Source: Nesterenkonia populi
GTDB taxonomy: Bacteria; Actinomycetota; Actinomycetes; Actinomycetales; Micrococcaceae
Reading direction: 5' to 3'
DNA: 64,000 nt
NCBI RefSeq assembly: GCF_007994735.1
Contig: NZ_VOIL01000001.1
Span: 682,001 to 746,000 of the forward strand
This document shows positions 25,219 to 34,230 of this stretch, one piece after another; the stretch's first letter is position 1, and every line of letters starts with the position of its first letter. A program made the translations under genes and the position numbers. The notes beneath the pieces are model-generated. The model saw only the letters and a list, made by a program, of their open reading frames with translations, made no database searches and was not told the origin of the DNA.

Positions 25219-26055
25219 TCAGCCGGCACCTGTTGGGTCGTGAGCGCTTGTTCTTCCATGAGTTTCTGTTCCATATTCGGCTTCCGTTAGTCTTCGCTGG
25301 TAGGCCTGACTCGCGCGTTTGGCAGCTTCCACAACTAGGGCTGCATACTTATCGATTGCTTGGCCTTCTAGTCGGCTTGCCAGAAAACCGATGCTGAGAG
25401 AACCAGCCGGAAGCCCATCCGCGTTAGTGATGGGGGCAGCGATGCCTTGGGACAGGGGGACGTGTTCTGAGCGAGTTGTAGCCCACCCCTGCTCTTTGAT
25501 GCTTTCTAAGCGATTCCTCAGGACCTCTGGGTCCGTTGGGGTGCGTGGCGTGAGAGACGGGATGGGAAGCGAGAGCACATCGTTGACCTGCTCTGAAGGA
25601 AGCTGGGCGAGCATACAGATTCCGCTGGCTCCGACCGTCAGGGGTGTATGTTCGCCGATCGATACGGTGATTCGAATGCGTTGCATGCTTTCAATCTGCG
25701 CCACGTAGCAGCGCCTGTAGCCGATTCGGGCAGAGAGCGTAGTTGTTTCACCAGTTACTTCAGCAAGTTTTGATATTGCAGGCATGGCTGCTGCCCTTAG
25801 GTCGTCTTCTGCAGACGCGCGCATGCCTAGAGCAACAGATGCAGGACCAAGGGCATAAGCCCTTCGGGTGGTGTCATAGCGGACTAGGCCTGTCTGTACC
25901 AGCTGCTGCAGGATTCGATGCACTACAGACTTGCTCAGCCCTAGCTCACGCGCCAGCTCGGAGACGCCTTGCCATCGTCCTGCGCCGTTGAAGGCCAGCA
26001 GTGTCTGCGCGACTCGCCCAGTGACAGATGGAGAAGTTGTTGAAGTGTGTTCCAA
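25219..26055 (-). CDS. IclR family transcriptional regulator
   Basis: A 278-residue regulator with an N-terminal winged helix-turn-helix (about 14-75: RVAQTLLAFNGAGRWQGVSELARELGLSKSVVHRILQQLVQTGLV) and a C-terminal IclR effector domain (about 85-255). It reads from a TTG at 26055 preceded by GAAGGGAG at proper spacing. It is divergent from the ten-gene operon starting at 26230, and the 174-base region between them holds two IclR-like palindromes. It most likely controls that operon in response to a small aromatic or carboxylic effector (inference from the family). Confidence 0.88.
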   Translation of the reverse strand: MEHTSTTSPSVTGRVAQTLLAFNGAGRWQGVSELARELGLSKSVVHRILQQLVQTGLVRYDTTRRAYALGPASVALGMRASAEDDLRAAAMPAISKLAEVTGETTTLSARIGYRRCYVAQIESMQRIRITVSIGEHTPLTVGASGICMLAQLPSEQVNDVLSLPIPSLTPRTPTDPEVLRNRLESIKEQGWATTRSEHVPLSQGIAAPITNADGLPAGSLSIGFLASRLEGQAIDKYAALVVEAAKRASQAYQRRLTEAEYGTETHGRTSAHDPTGAG

Positions 26056-26094
26056 CGTGGGGGCTCCCTTCGTACTGCAAGAAGCATAACCTCT

Positions 26095-26113
26095 TGTTCT
26101 ATTCAGTGGAACA
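26095..26113. promoter_or_regulatory. Imperfect palindrome, possible IclR operator
   Basis: TGTTCTATTCAGTGGAACA pairs TGTTC with GAACA with one mismatch in the seven-base arms. It lies 40 bases upstream of the IclR start, within the divergent region, where autoregulation sites are usual. Confidence 0.45.
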
Positions 26114-26196
26114 CTAGTTTACAGTTCACCATTCCGTAACAAGCGAGTAATGCCAGCTAAACGCCTCTTTTCTAGCATTAGAGAAGTCTCACAAGG

Positions 26197-26209
26197 TCCG
26201 CTCAGCGGA
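26197..26209. promoter_or_regulatory. Perfect short palindrome, possible IclR operator for the transport/catabolic operon
   Basis: TCCGCTCAGCGGA is a 13-base palindrome with a single central base. It lies just upstream of the ribosome site (AGGGAG) of the ABC ATPase gene. The TCCGC...GCGGA form resembles reported IclR-family sites. Confidence 0.45.
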
Positions 26210-26229
26210 ACGCAATTTAGGGAGTCGCA

Positions 26230-27039
26230 ATGTCTGCCACTGCAGTGGAGCAATCGATCCTGGAGATCGATGATGTTTCGTACGCCTATAAGCCGTCTCT
26301 GCCTTCAGTGATGGAACATGTCTCCCTTGCCCTCAGGGAGGGCGAGTTCTTCGTGCTTCTGGGTCCTTCCGGTTGTGGGAAGACGACAATCCTCAATCAG
26401 GTGGCAGGGTTTGAGCTCCCCAGCGCTGGGGAGATTCGACTGCAAGGAAAGCCCATCAGTGCTCCTGGGCCCGATAGGTCAGTTGTTTTTCAGGGACATG
26501 ATTCGCTCCTTGGATGGCTCACTGTGCGGCAGAACGTGGACTTCCCCCTGAAGGTGGCAGGTCTTGCTCCGGGCAAGAGGAAAGAGCAGGTCAAACGGGC
26601 GCTGACGCTGGTGGAGTTAGAGAAACAGGCAGACAAGTACCCGCATGAACTCTCGGGCGGCATGAAGCAGCGAGTCCAAATTGCTCGGGGCCTCGCCACT
26701 GATGCGCCGACGGTGCTAATGGACGAGCCGTTCGGCGCGCTGGACGCCCAGACGCGAGCTACTTTGCAGCATGAGCTTTCCGACATTTGGTCTCGGGAGC
26801 GTCGAACGATTCTGTTTATTACCCATGACATTGCCGAGGCGGTGATTCTTGCGGACCGTGTCGGAGTAATGAGCGCCGGGCCGGCCGCTTATCTGCATTC
26901 AGTGATGGAGATCGGTCTGGAGCGGCCCAGGCAGAGGACGTCTGAGTTTACAGAGCGCGTCAACGAGCTGGAGGCGAGGGTGACAGCGGCTAAAGCACGT
27001 CAGCCATTTGGCGTTCCGAATGAGCGGGCAGCTGCATGA
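26230..27039 (+). CDS. ABC transporter ATPase, taurine/nitrate/sulfonate (SsuB/TauB) type
   Basis: A 269-residue ATPase with GPSGCGKT (Walker A), LSGGMKQR (signature) and [11 protein letters not shown] (Walker B), as in SsuB/TauB/ThiZ proteins. It is the first gene of the right-hand operon, with AGGGAG before the ATG. Its partners are the two permeases that follow and the lipoprotein at 30200. The family imports sulfonates, nitrate, pyrimidine precursors, phthalate-like acids and other small compounds, so the class does not define the substrate. Confidence 0.9.
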   Translation: MSATAVEQSILEIDDVSYAYKPSLPSVMEHVSLALREGEFFVLLGPSGCGKTTILNQVAGFELPSAGEIRLQGKPISAPGPDRSVVFQGHDSLLGWLTVRQNVDFPLKVAGLAPGKRKEQVKRALTLVELEKQADKYPHELSGGMKQRVQIARGLATDAPTVLMDEPFGALDAQTRATLQHELSDIWSRERRTILFITHDIAEAVILADRVGVMSAGPAAYLHSVMEIGLERPRQRTSEFTERVNELEARVTAAKARQPFGVPNERAAA

Positions 27040-27884
27040 GTGCGCTCCTTGCTGAGGGCTCGGGGCCGAGGGCTGGCTATAAGCCAGTTGTTTCTTCGGG
27101 GCACTCTCTTCGTAAACGCCTGTCTGATTCTCCTAAAGTTTTAGGAGTTTTAGGAATCTTTTTGGCCACTATGGCATGGCAGATTACCGCGCTGTCAATC
27201 GATAATTCAATGGTACTTCCAGCCTTTTCTTCGGTGGTCGTGGCAGTAACATCAATGGCGGTAGAATCCGGCATGCGGGAACATCTTTTCGATACGCTTT
27301 GGCGAGTAGTCGTGGGGTTCGGTGCGGGCTCAGGAGCAGGGCTTTTGGTCGGTGCCGCTATTGGTTCCTTTGGTCTAGCCAGGCGAATTCTTAACCCCTA
27401 TCTGAATTTCCTGCGATCTGTCTCTCCTATAGCTTGGATTGTGCCGGCCACGATCTGGTTGGGGATCGGAGAGCCGCCCATCCAATTTGTTGTCATTTAC
27501 GCAACGGTCTTCCCGGTGGCTATTAACACCATCTCGGGGATCGCCTCGGTGCACAACGATAAGATTCGAATGGCGCGTACTTTTGGAATGAGTTCGCTCG
27601 GAATTTTCCGTTCGGTTCTTATCCCCTCCGCGGTGCCGTACACGCTCGTGGGGGCGCGTCTTGCGCTCGGATTAGCGTTTATGGCCGTTGTCGGTGCCGA
27701 AATGATTATTGGACGGTCAGGTTTGGGGTTCCTGATCTTTGACGCTCGAACAACGTTCAGTACGGACCTGATGTTCGCATGCATCCTCATTCTTGGCGTT
27801 ATCGGTTACCTGGGAGATCTTCTCTTCGTGATGCTTAGAAAGACGATCTTTGGCCGCTATTACGCAGGGAGCGCAGACCTATGA
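27036..27884 (+). CDS. ABC transporter permease 1, SsuC/TauC type
   Basis: A 282-residue permease with about six hydrophobic helices and an EAA-type loop (ARTFGMSSLGIFRSVLIPSAVPYTLVG) that contacts the ATPase. It overlaps the ATPase gene by ATGA. Two different permeases in one such importer are less common than a homodimer, so this and the next protein probably form a heterodimer. Confidence 0.88.
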   Translation: MSALLAEGSGPRAGYKPVVSSGHSLRKRLSDSPKVLGVLGIFLATMAWQITALSIDNSMVLPAFSSVVVAVTSMAVESGMREHLFDTLWRVVVGFGAGSGAGLLVGAAIGSFGLARRILNPYLNFLRSVSPIAWIVPATIWLGIGEPPIQFVVIYATVFPVAINTISGIASVHNDKIRMARTFGMSSLGIFRSVLIPSAVPYTLVGARLALGLAFMAVVGAEMIIGRSGLGFLIFDARTTFSTDLMFACILILGVIGYLGDLLFVMLRKTIFGRYYAGSADL

Positions 27885-28729
27885 CAGCAGGAACCGTGCA
27901 AACTGTGCAGAAGGGGTCAGCAATCCATGGAGGAGCTGAGCTTCGAGGTCTTCTGGTGCGTTGGGGGCGTAGCAGCGTGATGCTTCTGACCTCACTGTTC
28001 GTCATAGGGGTTGTCTGGGAGGTGCTTTCGCGCAGCTACGGTGTCCCCTTCTTGTTCCCAAGACCCATGGACGTTGTCGACAATCTGGTGGCGAACACGG
28101 CTAATGGACGTCTCATCGAAGCGACCGGCGCAAGCCTCGGCCGTATCTTCTCCGGATTCCTGCTCGGATCATTGTTAGGGGTGTTATTAGGTCTACTCTT
28201 CGGCGCAAGCAAGATCTTCCTCGGGCTCACGGCACCTTTCGTGACGTTCTTCCGCTTCGTTCCTCCGTTGGCGTGGTTTGCGCCAGCCCTCGTCTGGTTC
28301 GGTGCAGGCGAAACCTCAAAGATCGTTCTGGTCATGTACACCAGTGTGTTCGTCGTTGCCCTTAGCACCTTGGAGGCGCGGACCGGAATTCCTCAGGATA
28401 TGCAGAGAATGGCTAGCGCGACGGGAATTTCCTGGTGGCAACGCATGATGTGGGTCACCTTGCCAGGAAGTGTGCCTTATATCATCGCAGGTGCACGCAT
28501 CGCTCTGGGCAACGCCTACATGACTATCGTCTCGGCGGAGATGCTGGGAGCCGCCTCGGGCCTCGGCGTCACCATCAACAACGGTATGACCACCACGAAC
28601 ATCCCCTCGGTCTTCAGCGCGATACTCGTTCTGGGAATCCTCGGGCTCGTAAGCGACCGAATCTTCGTCATCCTGATGAACACTCTAGGCCGGAAGTATC
28701 AGAGCAGCCCTGGCCAGGCAGTCGCATGA
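27881..28729 (+). CDS. ABC transporter permease 2, SsuC/TauC type
   Basis: A 282-residue permease related to the previous one, with the EAA-type loop ASATGISWWQRMMWVTLPGSVPYIIAG. It overlaps the upstream permease gene by four bases and the downstream MFS gene by ATGA (28726-28729). Part of the same importer. Confidence 0.88.
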   Translation: MTAGTVQTVQKGSAIHGGAELRGLLVRWGRSSVMLLTSLFVIGVVWEVLSRSYGVPFLFPRPMDVVDNLVANTANGRLIEATGASLGRIFSGFLLGSLLGVLLGLLFGASKIFLGLTAPFVTFFRFVPPLAWFAPALVWFGAGETSKIVLVMYTSVFVVALSTLEARTGIPQDMQRMASATGISWWQRMMWVTLPGSVPYIIAGARIALGNAYMTIVSAEMLGAASGLGVTINNGMTTTNIPSVFSAILVLGILGLVSDRIFVILMNTLGRKYQSSPGQAVA

Positions 28730-30213
28730 GCCCGTCCCTGACCCTCGAAGCATCGGGCAAGGCTGCATGGTGGGTGCTAATCGCCACCAGTGTGAATGTG
28801 ATTCTGGTCTTCGTCAATGCTACAAGTCTTATCATTGTGATGCCTGTCGTCGCGAATGATTTTCAGGCTTCCCCAGCGCAATCAACGTGGTTCATCCTCG
28901 CCTATCAGCTTGTGCTGACGGCCTTCATAGTGGTCTTCGGCCGTTTGGCAGACATTTTCGGTCGGAAGGCACTCTATGTCTTCGGGGTAGGTGTCTTCGC
29001 CGTTTCCAGCGTTGTTGCGGGAGTGGTCGGCAACGTTGATCTGTTCGTACTCGCTCGGCTGGTCCAAGGTCTCGGAGCGGCGGCGATCATCTCCAACACC
29101 ACCGCCATCCTCACGGATGTCTTCCCGCAGGGAAAGATGCCGATGGCGCTGGGGATGAATGCCACCTCGGCAGCCTTGGGGCAGGTGCTGGGACCGGTGG
29201 TCGGCGGCATAACAACGGAGTACTTCAGCTGGCGGTGGATCTTTATCGCCTCCTCTGCTCTGACAGTGTTCAGTCTGCTTCTGTCCTGGAAACTGGTTCC
29301 GGGAAGGACTGGCAGAGGCCGGGACAAGTTTGATGTATTCGGATCAGTGCTCCTAATTTCCAGCCTGGGAGCGTTCGTCGCTGGGATGGCGGACGGGTCT
29401 GCCACAGGATGGAGCTCCGCTCAAGGGCCAATACTCATCATGGTTGCCGTGGCCCTGATGGTGGCCTTCATCTATACACAGGCAAAGCGCAGCACCCCCC
29501 TAGTCGACCTGTCTCTGTTCCGAATCCCGAAGCTTGGGCGACGCTATACCGCAGTCTTTCTCTGCGGCTTCAGCCACTACGCGGTGATATTGCTGCTGTC
29601 TATCTATCTTCAAGCGGTTGAAGAGCTCTCTGCTTTTGAAGTGTCGCTCATCGCTATTGCCTCGCCCCTGGCGACGATGGCAGCCGCTCAGTGCGCTGGA
29701 CGACTTGTGGGAAAAGTCTCTACCGGATTCTTAGCCTCACTTGGAATGGCATTGGTCTCAACGGCATCTTTAACTCTCATCGTCTTGCTTCAGCTGGGAC
29801 ACCTGGGCGGATACACGTATATCGCGCTGGTTGCGCTAGGACTGGGAATTGGGCTGTTCATGACTCCCAACACCAGCCTCATCATGTACATCACGCCTGT
29901 GGAACGTCGAGGAGTATCGAACGGCATACGCTCGACGGCCCTCAACCTTGGCTTCCTCACGACGACAGCCGTATCGCTGGCCTCCGCCACGCTTTTCCTT
30001 AGTCCTGGGGCGAGAGCTGCGATCTATGCCGGCGAATATCCCTTGCCCAGCAGCGTGCACCCGGACTTCGTCCTAGGGCTGCAAGCAGCGTTTGCCCTCC
30101 TTGCGCTGACTGCGCTCATCGGAGCTGTGCTTGGCAGCGATCGCCGCCCCCGGAAAACCCCCGAGATACCCCCCAACCCATCACTCGCAGGAGGAAATGA
30201 TGCACATTTCTAA
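28726..30213 (+). CDS. MFS transporter, DHA2 (14-helix) type
   Basis: A 495-residue major facilitator. The N-terminal half contains the antiporter-type pattern SLIIVMPVVANDFQASPAQSTWFILAYQL and the cytoplasmic loop GRLADIFGRKALY between helices 2 and 3. The length and the number of hydrophobic stretches fit the 14-helix DHA2 group, usually proton-driven exporters. The start is the ATG overlapping the permease stop. An exporter in an uptake and breakdown operon could remove a product or protect against a toxic substrate or intermediate (inference). Confidence 0.87.
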   Translation: MSPSLTLEASGKAAWWVLIATSVNVILVFVNATSLIIVMPVVANDFQASPAQSTWFILAYQLVLTAFIVVFGRLADIFGRKALYVFGVGVFAVSSVVAGVVGNVDLFVLARLVQGLGAAAIISNTTAILTDVFPQGKMPMALGMNATSAALGQVLGPVVGGITTEYFSWRWIFIASSALTVFSLLLSWKLVPGRTGRGRDKFDVFGSVLLISSLGAFVAGMADGSATGWSSAQGPILIMVAVALMVAFIYTQAKRSTPLVDLSLFRIPKLGRRYTAVFLCGFSHYAVILLLSIYLQAVEELSAFEVSLIAIASPLATMAAAQCAGRLVGKVSTGFLASLGMALVSTASLTLIVLLQLGHLGGYTYIALVALGLGIGLFMTPNTSLIMYITPVERRGVSNGIRSTALNLGFLTTTAVSLASATLFLSPGARAAIYAGEYPLPSSVHPDFVLGLQAAFALLALTALIGAVLGSDRRPRKTPEIPPNPSLAGGNDAHF

Positions 30214-31213
30214 GCAGAATCCCATGAAGGCAGCTGTAGCAACCGTTTCAGCCGCGTCGCTTCTGACGCTTTCGGCATGCGGCGACGGCGGTGGCAACGC
30301 CGATCACCCAGAGCCTGATGCCTCTATCGTGGTCGGAGTAGCACCAGACTTTTTCTTCACCCATCTCTATGTGGCAGTGCAAGAAGACTTCTTTGCTGCG
30401 GAGGGGATCGAGGCAGAGCTCGTCGAATTCCCTTCCGGGATGGAAGCTACTGAGGCCATCACCGCGGGGCAGGCCGACATCACCAGCACCACCTCCTCCA
30501 CCCTCAGCCTGCTGGCGGGATCAGGCAGCGACGTGACAGCGCTGGCTTCCAACCTTGTGGGCGACGGCTGGTACGGCATCGTTGCCAACGAGGAGGCGGG
30601 AGACGTCAGTGACTCTTCAGACCTTGAGGGTCTGACCCTTGCAGCTCCTCACGGTTCGGTGCTCGACATGCACGTGCGCAATTTCCTCGAAAGTCACAAC
30701 CTCAGCGCCGAAGACATTGATTACGAAGACGTCAACGCGGCTCAGCTGGTTACAGGCCTAACGCGGGGGGACTTTGACGCGGCATCCATGTGGGAGCCGA
30801 ATGTCAGCCAGTCCCTTGCAGAGACCGAGGGTTCCAGCGTGGTCCTGGACTCGGAAGAGACGATGCCCGTCACCGGCTATACCGTCGGTGGTTCAGACGT
30901 CGTAGAAGACGAAGAGCTTGCTGTTCGTGTCCTCACCGCGTTGGACAACGCCATTGACTGGATCGAGGAGAACCCGGACGAGGTGCTTGACCTGGTGATG
31001 GAGAACAGCGGCATCGACGATGAGAGTCTCGCACAGACCGTTCAGGACAAGGTCAGCTACCGGCTCGACTTCAGTGAGGAAGAAGTTGATGAGATTTATG
31101 AGTCTCGCGACTTCTACGAAAGCCTCGGTATGACGGACGCTACGGATGACGACGTGACCCAAATGTATGACACCAGCACCTTCGAAGAGTGGAACTCTTC
31201 CGGAGACTCATGA
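30200..31213 (+). CDS. ABC transporter substrate-binding lipoprotein (SsuA/NMT1/THI5-like)
   Basis: A 337-residue protein with a lipoprotein signal ending LTLSAC and a body of the NMT1/SsuA family (ASIVVGVAPDFFFTHLYVAVQEDFFAAEGIEAELVEF, in two parts; ITAGQADITSTTSSTLSLLAG). It would capture the solute outside the membrane for the two permeases and the ATPase upstream. The start at 30200 is five bases from AGGAGG; an adjacent ATG at 30197 is possible. It overlaps the end of the MFS gene by 14 bases. Known ligands of the family include alkyl sulfonates, pyrimidines, nitrate and aromatic acids. Confidence 0.9.
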   Translation: MHISKQNPMKAAVATVSAASLLTLSACGDGGGNADHPEPDASIVVGVAPDFFFTHLYVAVQEDFFAAEGIEAELVEFPSGMEATEAITAGQADITSTTSSTLSLLAGSGSDVTALASNLVGDGWYGIVANEEAGDVSDSSDLEGLTLAAPHGSVLDMHVRNFLESHNLSAEDIDYEDVNAAQLVTGLTRGDFDAASMWEPNVSQSLAETEGSSVVLDSEETMPVTGYTVGGSDVVEDEELAVRVLTALDNAIDWIEENPDEVLDLVMENSGIDDESLAQTVQDKVSYRLDFSEEEVDEIYESRDFYESLGMTDATDDDVTQMYDTSTFEEWNSSGDS

Positions 31214-32592
31214 GCATTCTCTCCCAGAAAAGTGCGAGGCCTCCTGCCCCGGAGGTTGCCACGTCAATTCCCTCAGTGGCGGAAGGCCTCGCCGAGTTTG
31301 CGGCTGAGTACTCCAGCCCCGATCGTTCGCTGCCCCCAGAGGTATCTGACGCTCTCGACCGGGTCTTGGAGAATACACTGGCCGTGATGCTGGCGGGAGC
31401 CAGCACGGAGCATTGCGTCGCTTTGGCTCAAGCATGGGGAGGACGTAATGGAGTGCCCCTGCCTGTAGATCTTTCGTTGGAGAGCGCGTGCTGGCTAGGG
31501 GGTGTCGCTGCGGTCTCGATGGAGATGGACGAGGGGCACCGGGAAGCTGGAGGTCATCCGGCAGCACAATGCTTCCCCGCAGTTCTGTCTCTGGCTGCCG
31601 TTCGAAATGCGCCTGGCTGGCTTCTCCAAAGGGCACTGCTTATCGCCTATGAAGTGACCGCGAGGATAGGCAGCGTAGCGGACCTTCCTCCTGAAGCGCA
31701 CCCGCACGGTACGGCGGGAGCCGTAGGAGCTGCCGCAGGATGTGCTGCGCTTCTGGGACTTCCTCGTGCCCAGGTTAAGGAGGCGATTCGGGCTGGCCTG
31801 GCTATGCCAATTGCCACGTCGTGGTCTGCCGTTCACGCAGGCGGTGCCGTAAGGGACCAGTGGGTAGGTGCGGCCAACCTCAACGGTCTCAACGCCAGCA
31901 GGTTCGCTGCCTCAGGCCTGCAAGCGGGTGAGGCGCTCGGCCTTGGAGGGTTAGGGCGTCTGGACCGGGCGCACGTCGGAGGTTCCCACTCCAGCCAGTG
32001 GTTTATCACCGGAAACTACTTCAAGAGGCACAGTGCTTGTGCCTATCTGCACGGCTCCATCGACGCTGTGCTCAAGCTCCGCCAGGAAATGCACATGGGC
32101 AGACAAGAACTGGCCACCGTAAGAGAACTGACTGTGGAAGTGCCGCCTTTTGCGACTGACTTCTGCCGTGAAGAGCTCACGACCCGGCACAGTGCATGGT
32201 TCTCGATCCCGTTTGCCGTAAGTTCCGCTCTTCTGTACGGCGATGTCAGCTACGTCCGCTCGACACCCGAGGCATGGACACAGGAGTTCAGGAAGGCCGT
32301 CAGCCGCGTCAGGGTGAGGCCCAGCCACGATTTTTCCGGTCTCACCTCCGCCTCGCGTCCCGCCCGTGTCACTGCAGAGCTGGAAGACGGTCGAGCCATC
32401 GCCGTAAGCGTCGATCACCCCTGCGGGGACCAGGAGCTTACGCCGTTCGAACAGAATGAATGGGACGCACTGACCAGCGCCCACCTGGCTATGTCTCCTA
32501 CCAGCCTCACTAAGGAAGAGCTCCGGCTGCTGATTGCATCGCTGGATACCAGATCATCGCGCGCGCTCACTGATGTGCTGACCCAGCAGTAA
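31210..32592 (+). CDS. MmgE/PrpD family protein
   Basis: A 460-residue protein of the family of 2-methylcitrate dehydratase, cis-aconitate decarboxylase and the more recent iminodisuccinate epimerase. Recognisable segments are ENTLAVMLAGAS near residue 50, EMDEGHREAGGHPAAQCFPAVL at about 98-120, and HGTAGAVGAAAGCAALLGL. These place it in the family but not in a subgroup. It overlaps the lipoprotein stop by ATGA. A dehydratase/hydratase, decarboxylase or epimerase step on a small di- or tricarboxylate-like intermediate is the expected type of chemistry. Confidence 0.85.
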   Translation: MSILSQKSARPPAPEVATSIPSVAEGLAEFAAEYSSPDRSLPPEVSDALDRVLENTLAVMLAGASTEHCVALAQAWGGRNGVPLPVDLSLESACWLGGVAAVSMEMDEGHREAGGHPAAQCFPAVLSLAAVRNAPGWLLQRALLIAYEVTARIGSVADLPPEAHPHGTAGAVGAAAGCAALLGLPRAQVKEAIRAGLAMPIATSWSAVHAGGAVRDQWVGAANLNGLNASRFAASGLQAGEALGLGGLGRLDRAHVGGSHSSQWFITGNYFKRHSACAYLHGSIDAVLKLRQEMHMGRQELATVRELTVEVPPFATDFCREELTTRHSAWFSIPFAVSSALLYGDVSYVRSTPEAWTQEFRKAVSRVRVRPSHDFSGLTSASRPARVTAELEDGRAIAVSVDHPCGDQELTPFEQNEWDALTSAHLAMSPTSLTKEELRLLIASLDTRSSRALTDVLTQQ

Positions 32593-32621
32593 CCCCTCTA
32601 CCTCCGACAGGAGAAAACAGC

Positions 32622-33299
32622 ATGACACTATCCCAAGACCACGACTGGAATAACGAAGTGGCCAAGATTCAAGAACTGCGTGAACAACGGACGAAGATCG
32701 GCTCGGGGCGAAAGCCCGCCGTCGTGGTTGTTGACTTCCAGAGAGCATTCACACAGCACGAGAAGATTGGTGAGTCGACTGCGACGGTGCTCAAAAACAC
32801 GGCGGTCCTCCTGGAGAGAGCTCGTCAGGCGGGGGTCCCAGTGATCTACCTCGCGATGATCCTTGACTCACTGGAAGACAGGATGCTTGCCCAGCGCGTT
32901 AGGTCCTCTCTTACAGAACGCTGCGAAAGAGGAAATCCGTGGACAGACTTCGACGAGCGGGTCGCCCCGCAGCCCGGGGACCATGTGGTGGAGAAGACCG
33001 TTGCTTCAGGCTTCTACAAGACAAGCTTGGAAGACCTTCTCGAAGAACTGAATGTTGATGAGCTCGTGATGACAGGCACTTCTACAAGCGGGTGTGTGCG
33101 AGCCACCGTGGTCGACGCCGCCTATAGAAGCTACCGAGTCAGCGTGGTTGAAGAATGCTGCGACGACTTCCGCACGCTCTCTGGAGAAGTTTCCCTGTGG
33201 GATATGCAGGATCGTTTCGGAGACGTAGTCTCCCTTGAGGAGACGCTCCAGCGTTTCAAAGCTTTGACAGGGAGTGCTTCTGTAGGGACTGCCGCATGA
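32622..33299 (+). CDS. Isochorismatase-fold amidase (N-carbamoylsarcosine amidase / maleamate amidase-like)
   Basis: A 225-residue cysteine hydrolase with the full triad: Asp38 (VVVVDFQRAF), Lys125 (VVEKTVASGFYKT) and Cys158 (GTSTSGCVRATVVDA). The STSGCVRAT-x-VDA block is the hallmark shared by N-carbamoylsarcosine amidohydrolase and maleamate amidase NicF, so the likely reaction is removal of ammonia from a carbamoyl or half-amide group. It has its own AGGAGAAA ribosome site. The gene order (just before two deacetylase-fold proteins) suggests consecutive ring opening and amide hydrolysis. Confidence 0.85.
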   Translation: MTLSQDHDWNNEVAKIQELREQRTKIGSGRKPAVVVVDFQRAFTQHEKIGESTATVLKNTAVLLERARQAGVPVIYLAMILDSLEDRMLAQRVRSSLTERCERGNPWTDFDERVAPQPGDHVVEKTVASGFYKTSLEDLLEELNVDELVMTGTSTSGCVRATVVDAAYRSYRVSVVEECCDDFRTLSGEVSLWDMQDRFGDVVSLEETLQRFKALTGSASVGTAA

Positions 33300-34228
33300 T
33301 CGCCACCGATGACCGACTGATCTATGCGCCTATGCCCGGGCGCCCTCAGGTGACTTGGCCAGAGGGAAAAACCGTTGCGGTATGGCATGCCCCCAACGTA
33401 GAGCATTACGACTATGTTCCTGCGTACAGTGCTTCTCCGCAGGGACGTGTTCCTGCCCCTGACGTGCAGCACTATATGCATCGGGACTACGGAAACCGGG
33501 TAGGTTTCTGGCGGATGCTTCGAGCGGTGGATCGGTTTGAGATTCCTTCCACTGTTTCGCTGAGTTTGGCTCTGCTCGAGGAAGTTCCAGAGGTAAGAGA
33601 GGCCATGCTTGAACGTGACTGGGAGATCATGAGCCACGGTATCTCTAACCTCCGCACCGTCTATGGGTACACCGAAGAACAAGAGAGTGAGTTCTTCGAC
33701 ATTTCTCAGCGATTGGCTGAAACTTACGCCGGTCGGCGAATCAAGGGAATGCTCGGGCCTAAAATTTCCGGAACTGTGCAGACCAGCGATCTAATGGTTA
33801 AGCACGGAATGACATATCACGCCGACTGGGTCCATGACGAACAGCCCCGACCGCTGCGGGTCGAGAGTGAGCAGCCGCTGGTCTCTATCCCGTACAGCTA
33901 CATGCTGAACGACGTGCCCCTTCTCTTCGCCAAGCATTATTCCGGCGAGTACTTCGTGCAGATGGTGATTGCCCAGATCAGCAGGATGCTCAGAGATGCA
34001 GAGGAAGATGGGCAGGGCCGCGTGGCATGTGTCGCGACTCATCCCTTCATCATCGGGCAGCCTGGCATGCAGAAGCACCTTGAAGAGATTTTCGACTACC
34101 TCCGCAGGGATGGCCGTGTCTGGTTGGCCACGGCGGGGCAGATCACCGACCACTACATCGCACACCACTACAAGGACCAGGTATCACATGCGATGTCTTT
34201 GGATACTAAGACGACCGGGGGTGCATAA
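33296..34228 (+). CDS. Polysaccharide deacetylase-fold protein, PuuE/HpPgdA-like (catalytic-type)
   Basis: A 310-residue NodB/polysaccharide-deacetylase-fold protein of the subgroup containing the metal-independent allantoinase PuuE and Helicobacter PgdA-type proteins. The subgroup features are kept: NVEHYDY with Glu36, YGNRVGFWRML at 65-75, the MSHG histidine His114, and the late motif ATHPFIIGQP with His249. There is no signal peptide, so it should act in the cytoplasm and not on cell wall. Family members open cyclic amides or ureides as well as deacetylate sugars. It overlaps the amidase stop by ATGA. I favour a cyclic amide hydrolase role. Confidence 0.8.
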   Translation: MIATDDRLIYAPMPGRPQVTWPEGKTVAVWHAPNVEHYDYVPAYSASPQGRVPAPDVQHYMHRDYGNRVGFWRMLRAVDRFEIPSTVSLSLALLEEVPEVREAMLERDWEIMSHGISNLRTVYGYTEEQESEFFDISQRLAETYAGRRIKGMLGPKISGTVQTSDLMVKHGMTYHADWVHDEQPRPLRVESEQPLVSIPYSYMLNDVPLLFAKHYSGEYFVQMVIAQISRMLRDAEEDGQGRVACVATHPFIIGQPGMQKHLEEIFDYLRRDGRVWLATAGQITDHYIAHHYKDQVSHAMSLDTKTTGGA

Positions 34229-34230
34229 CA

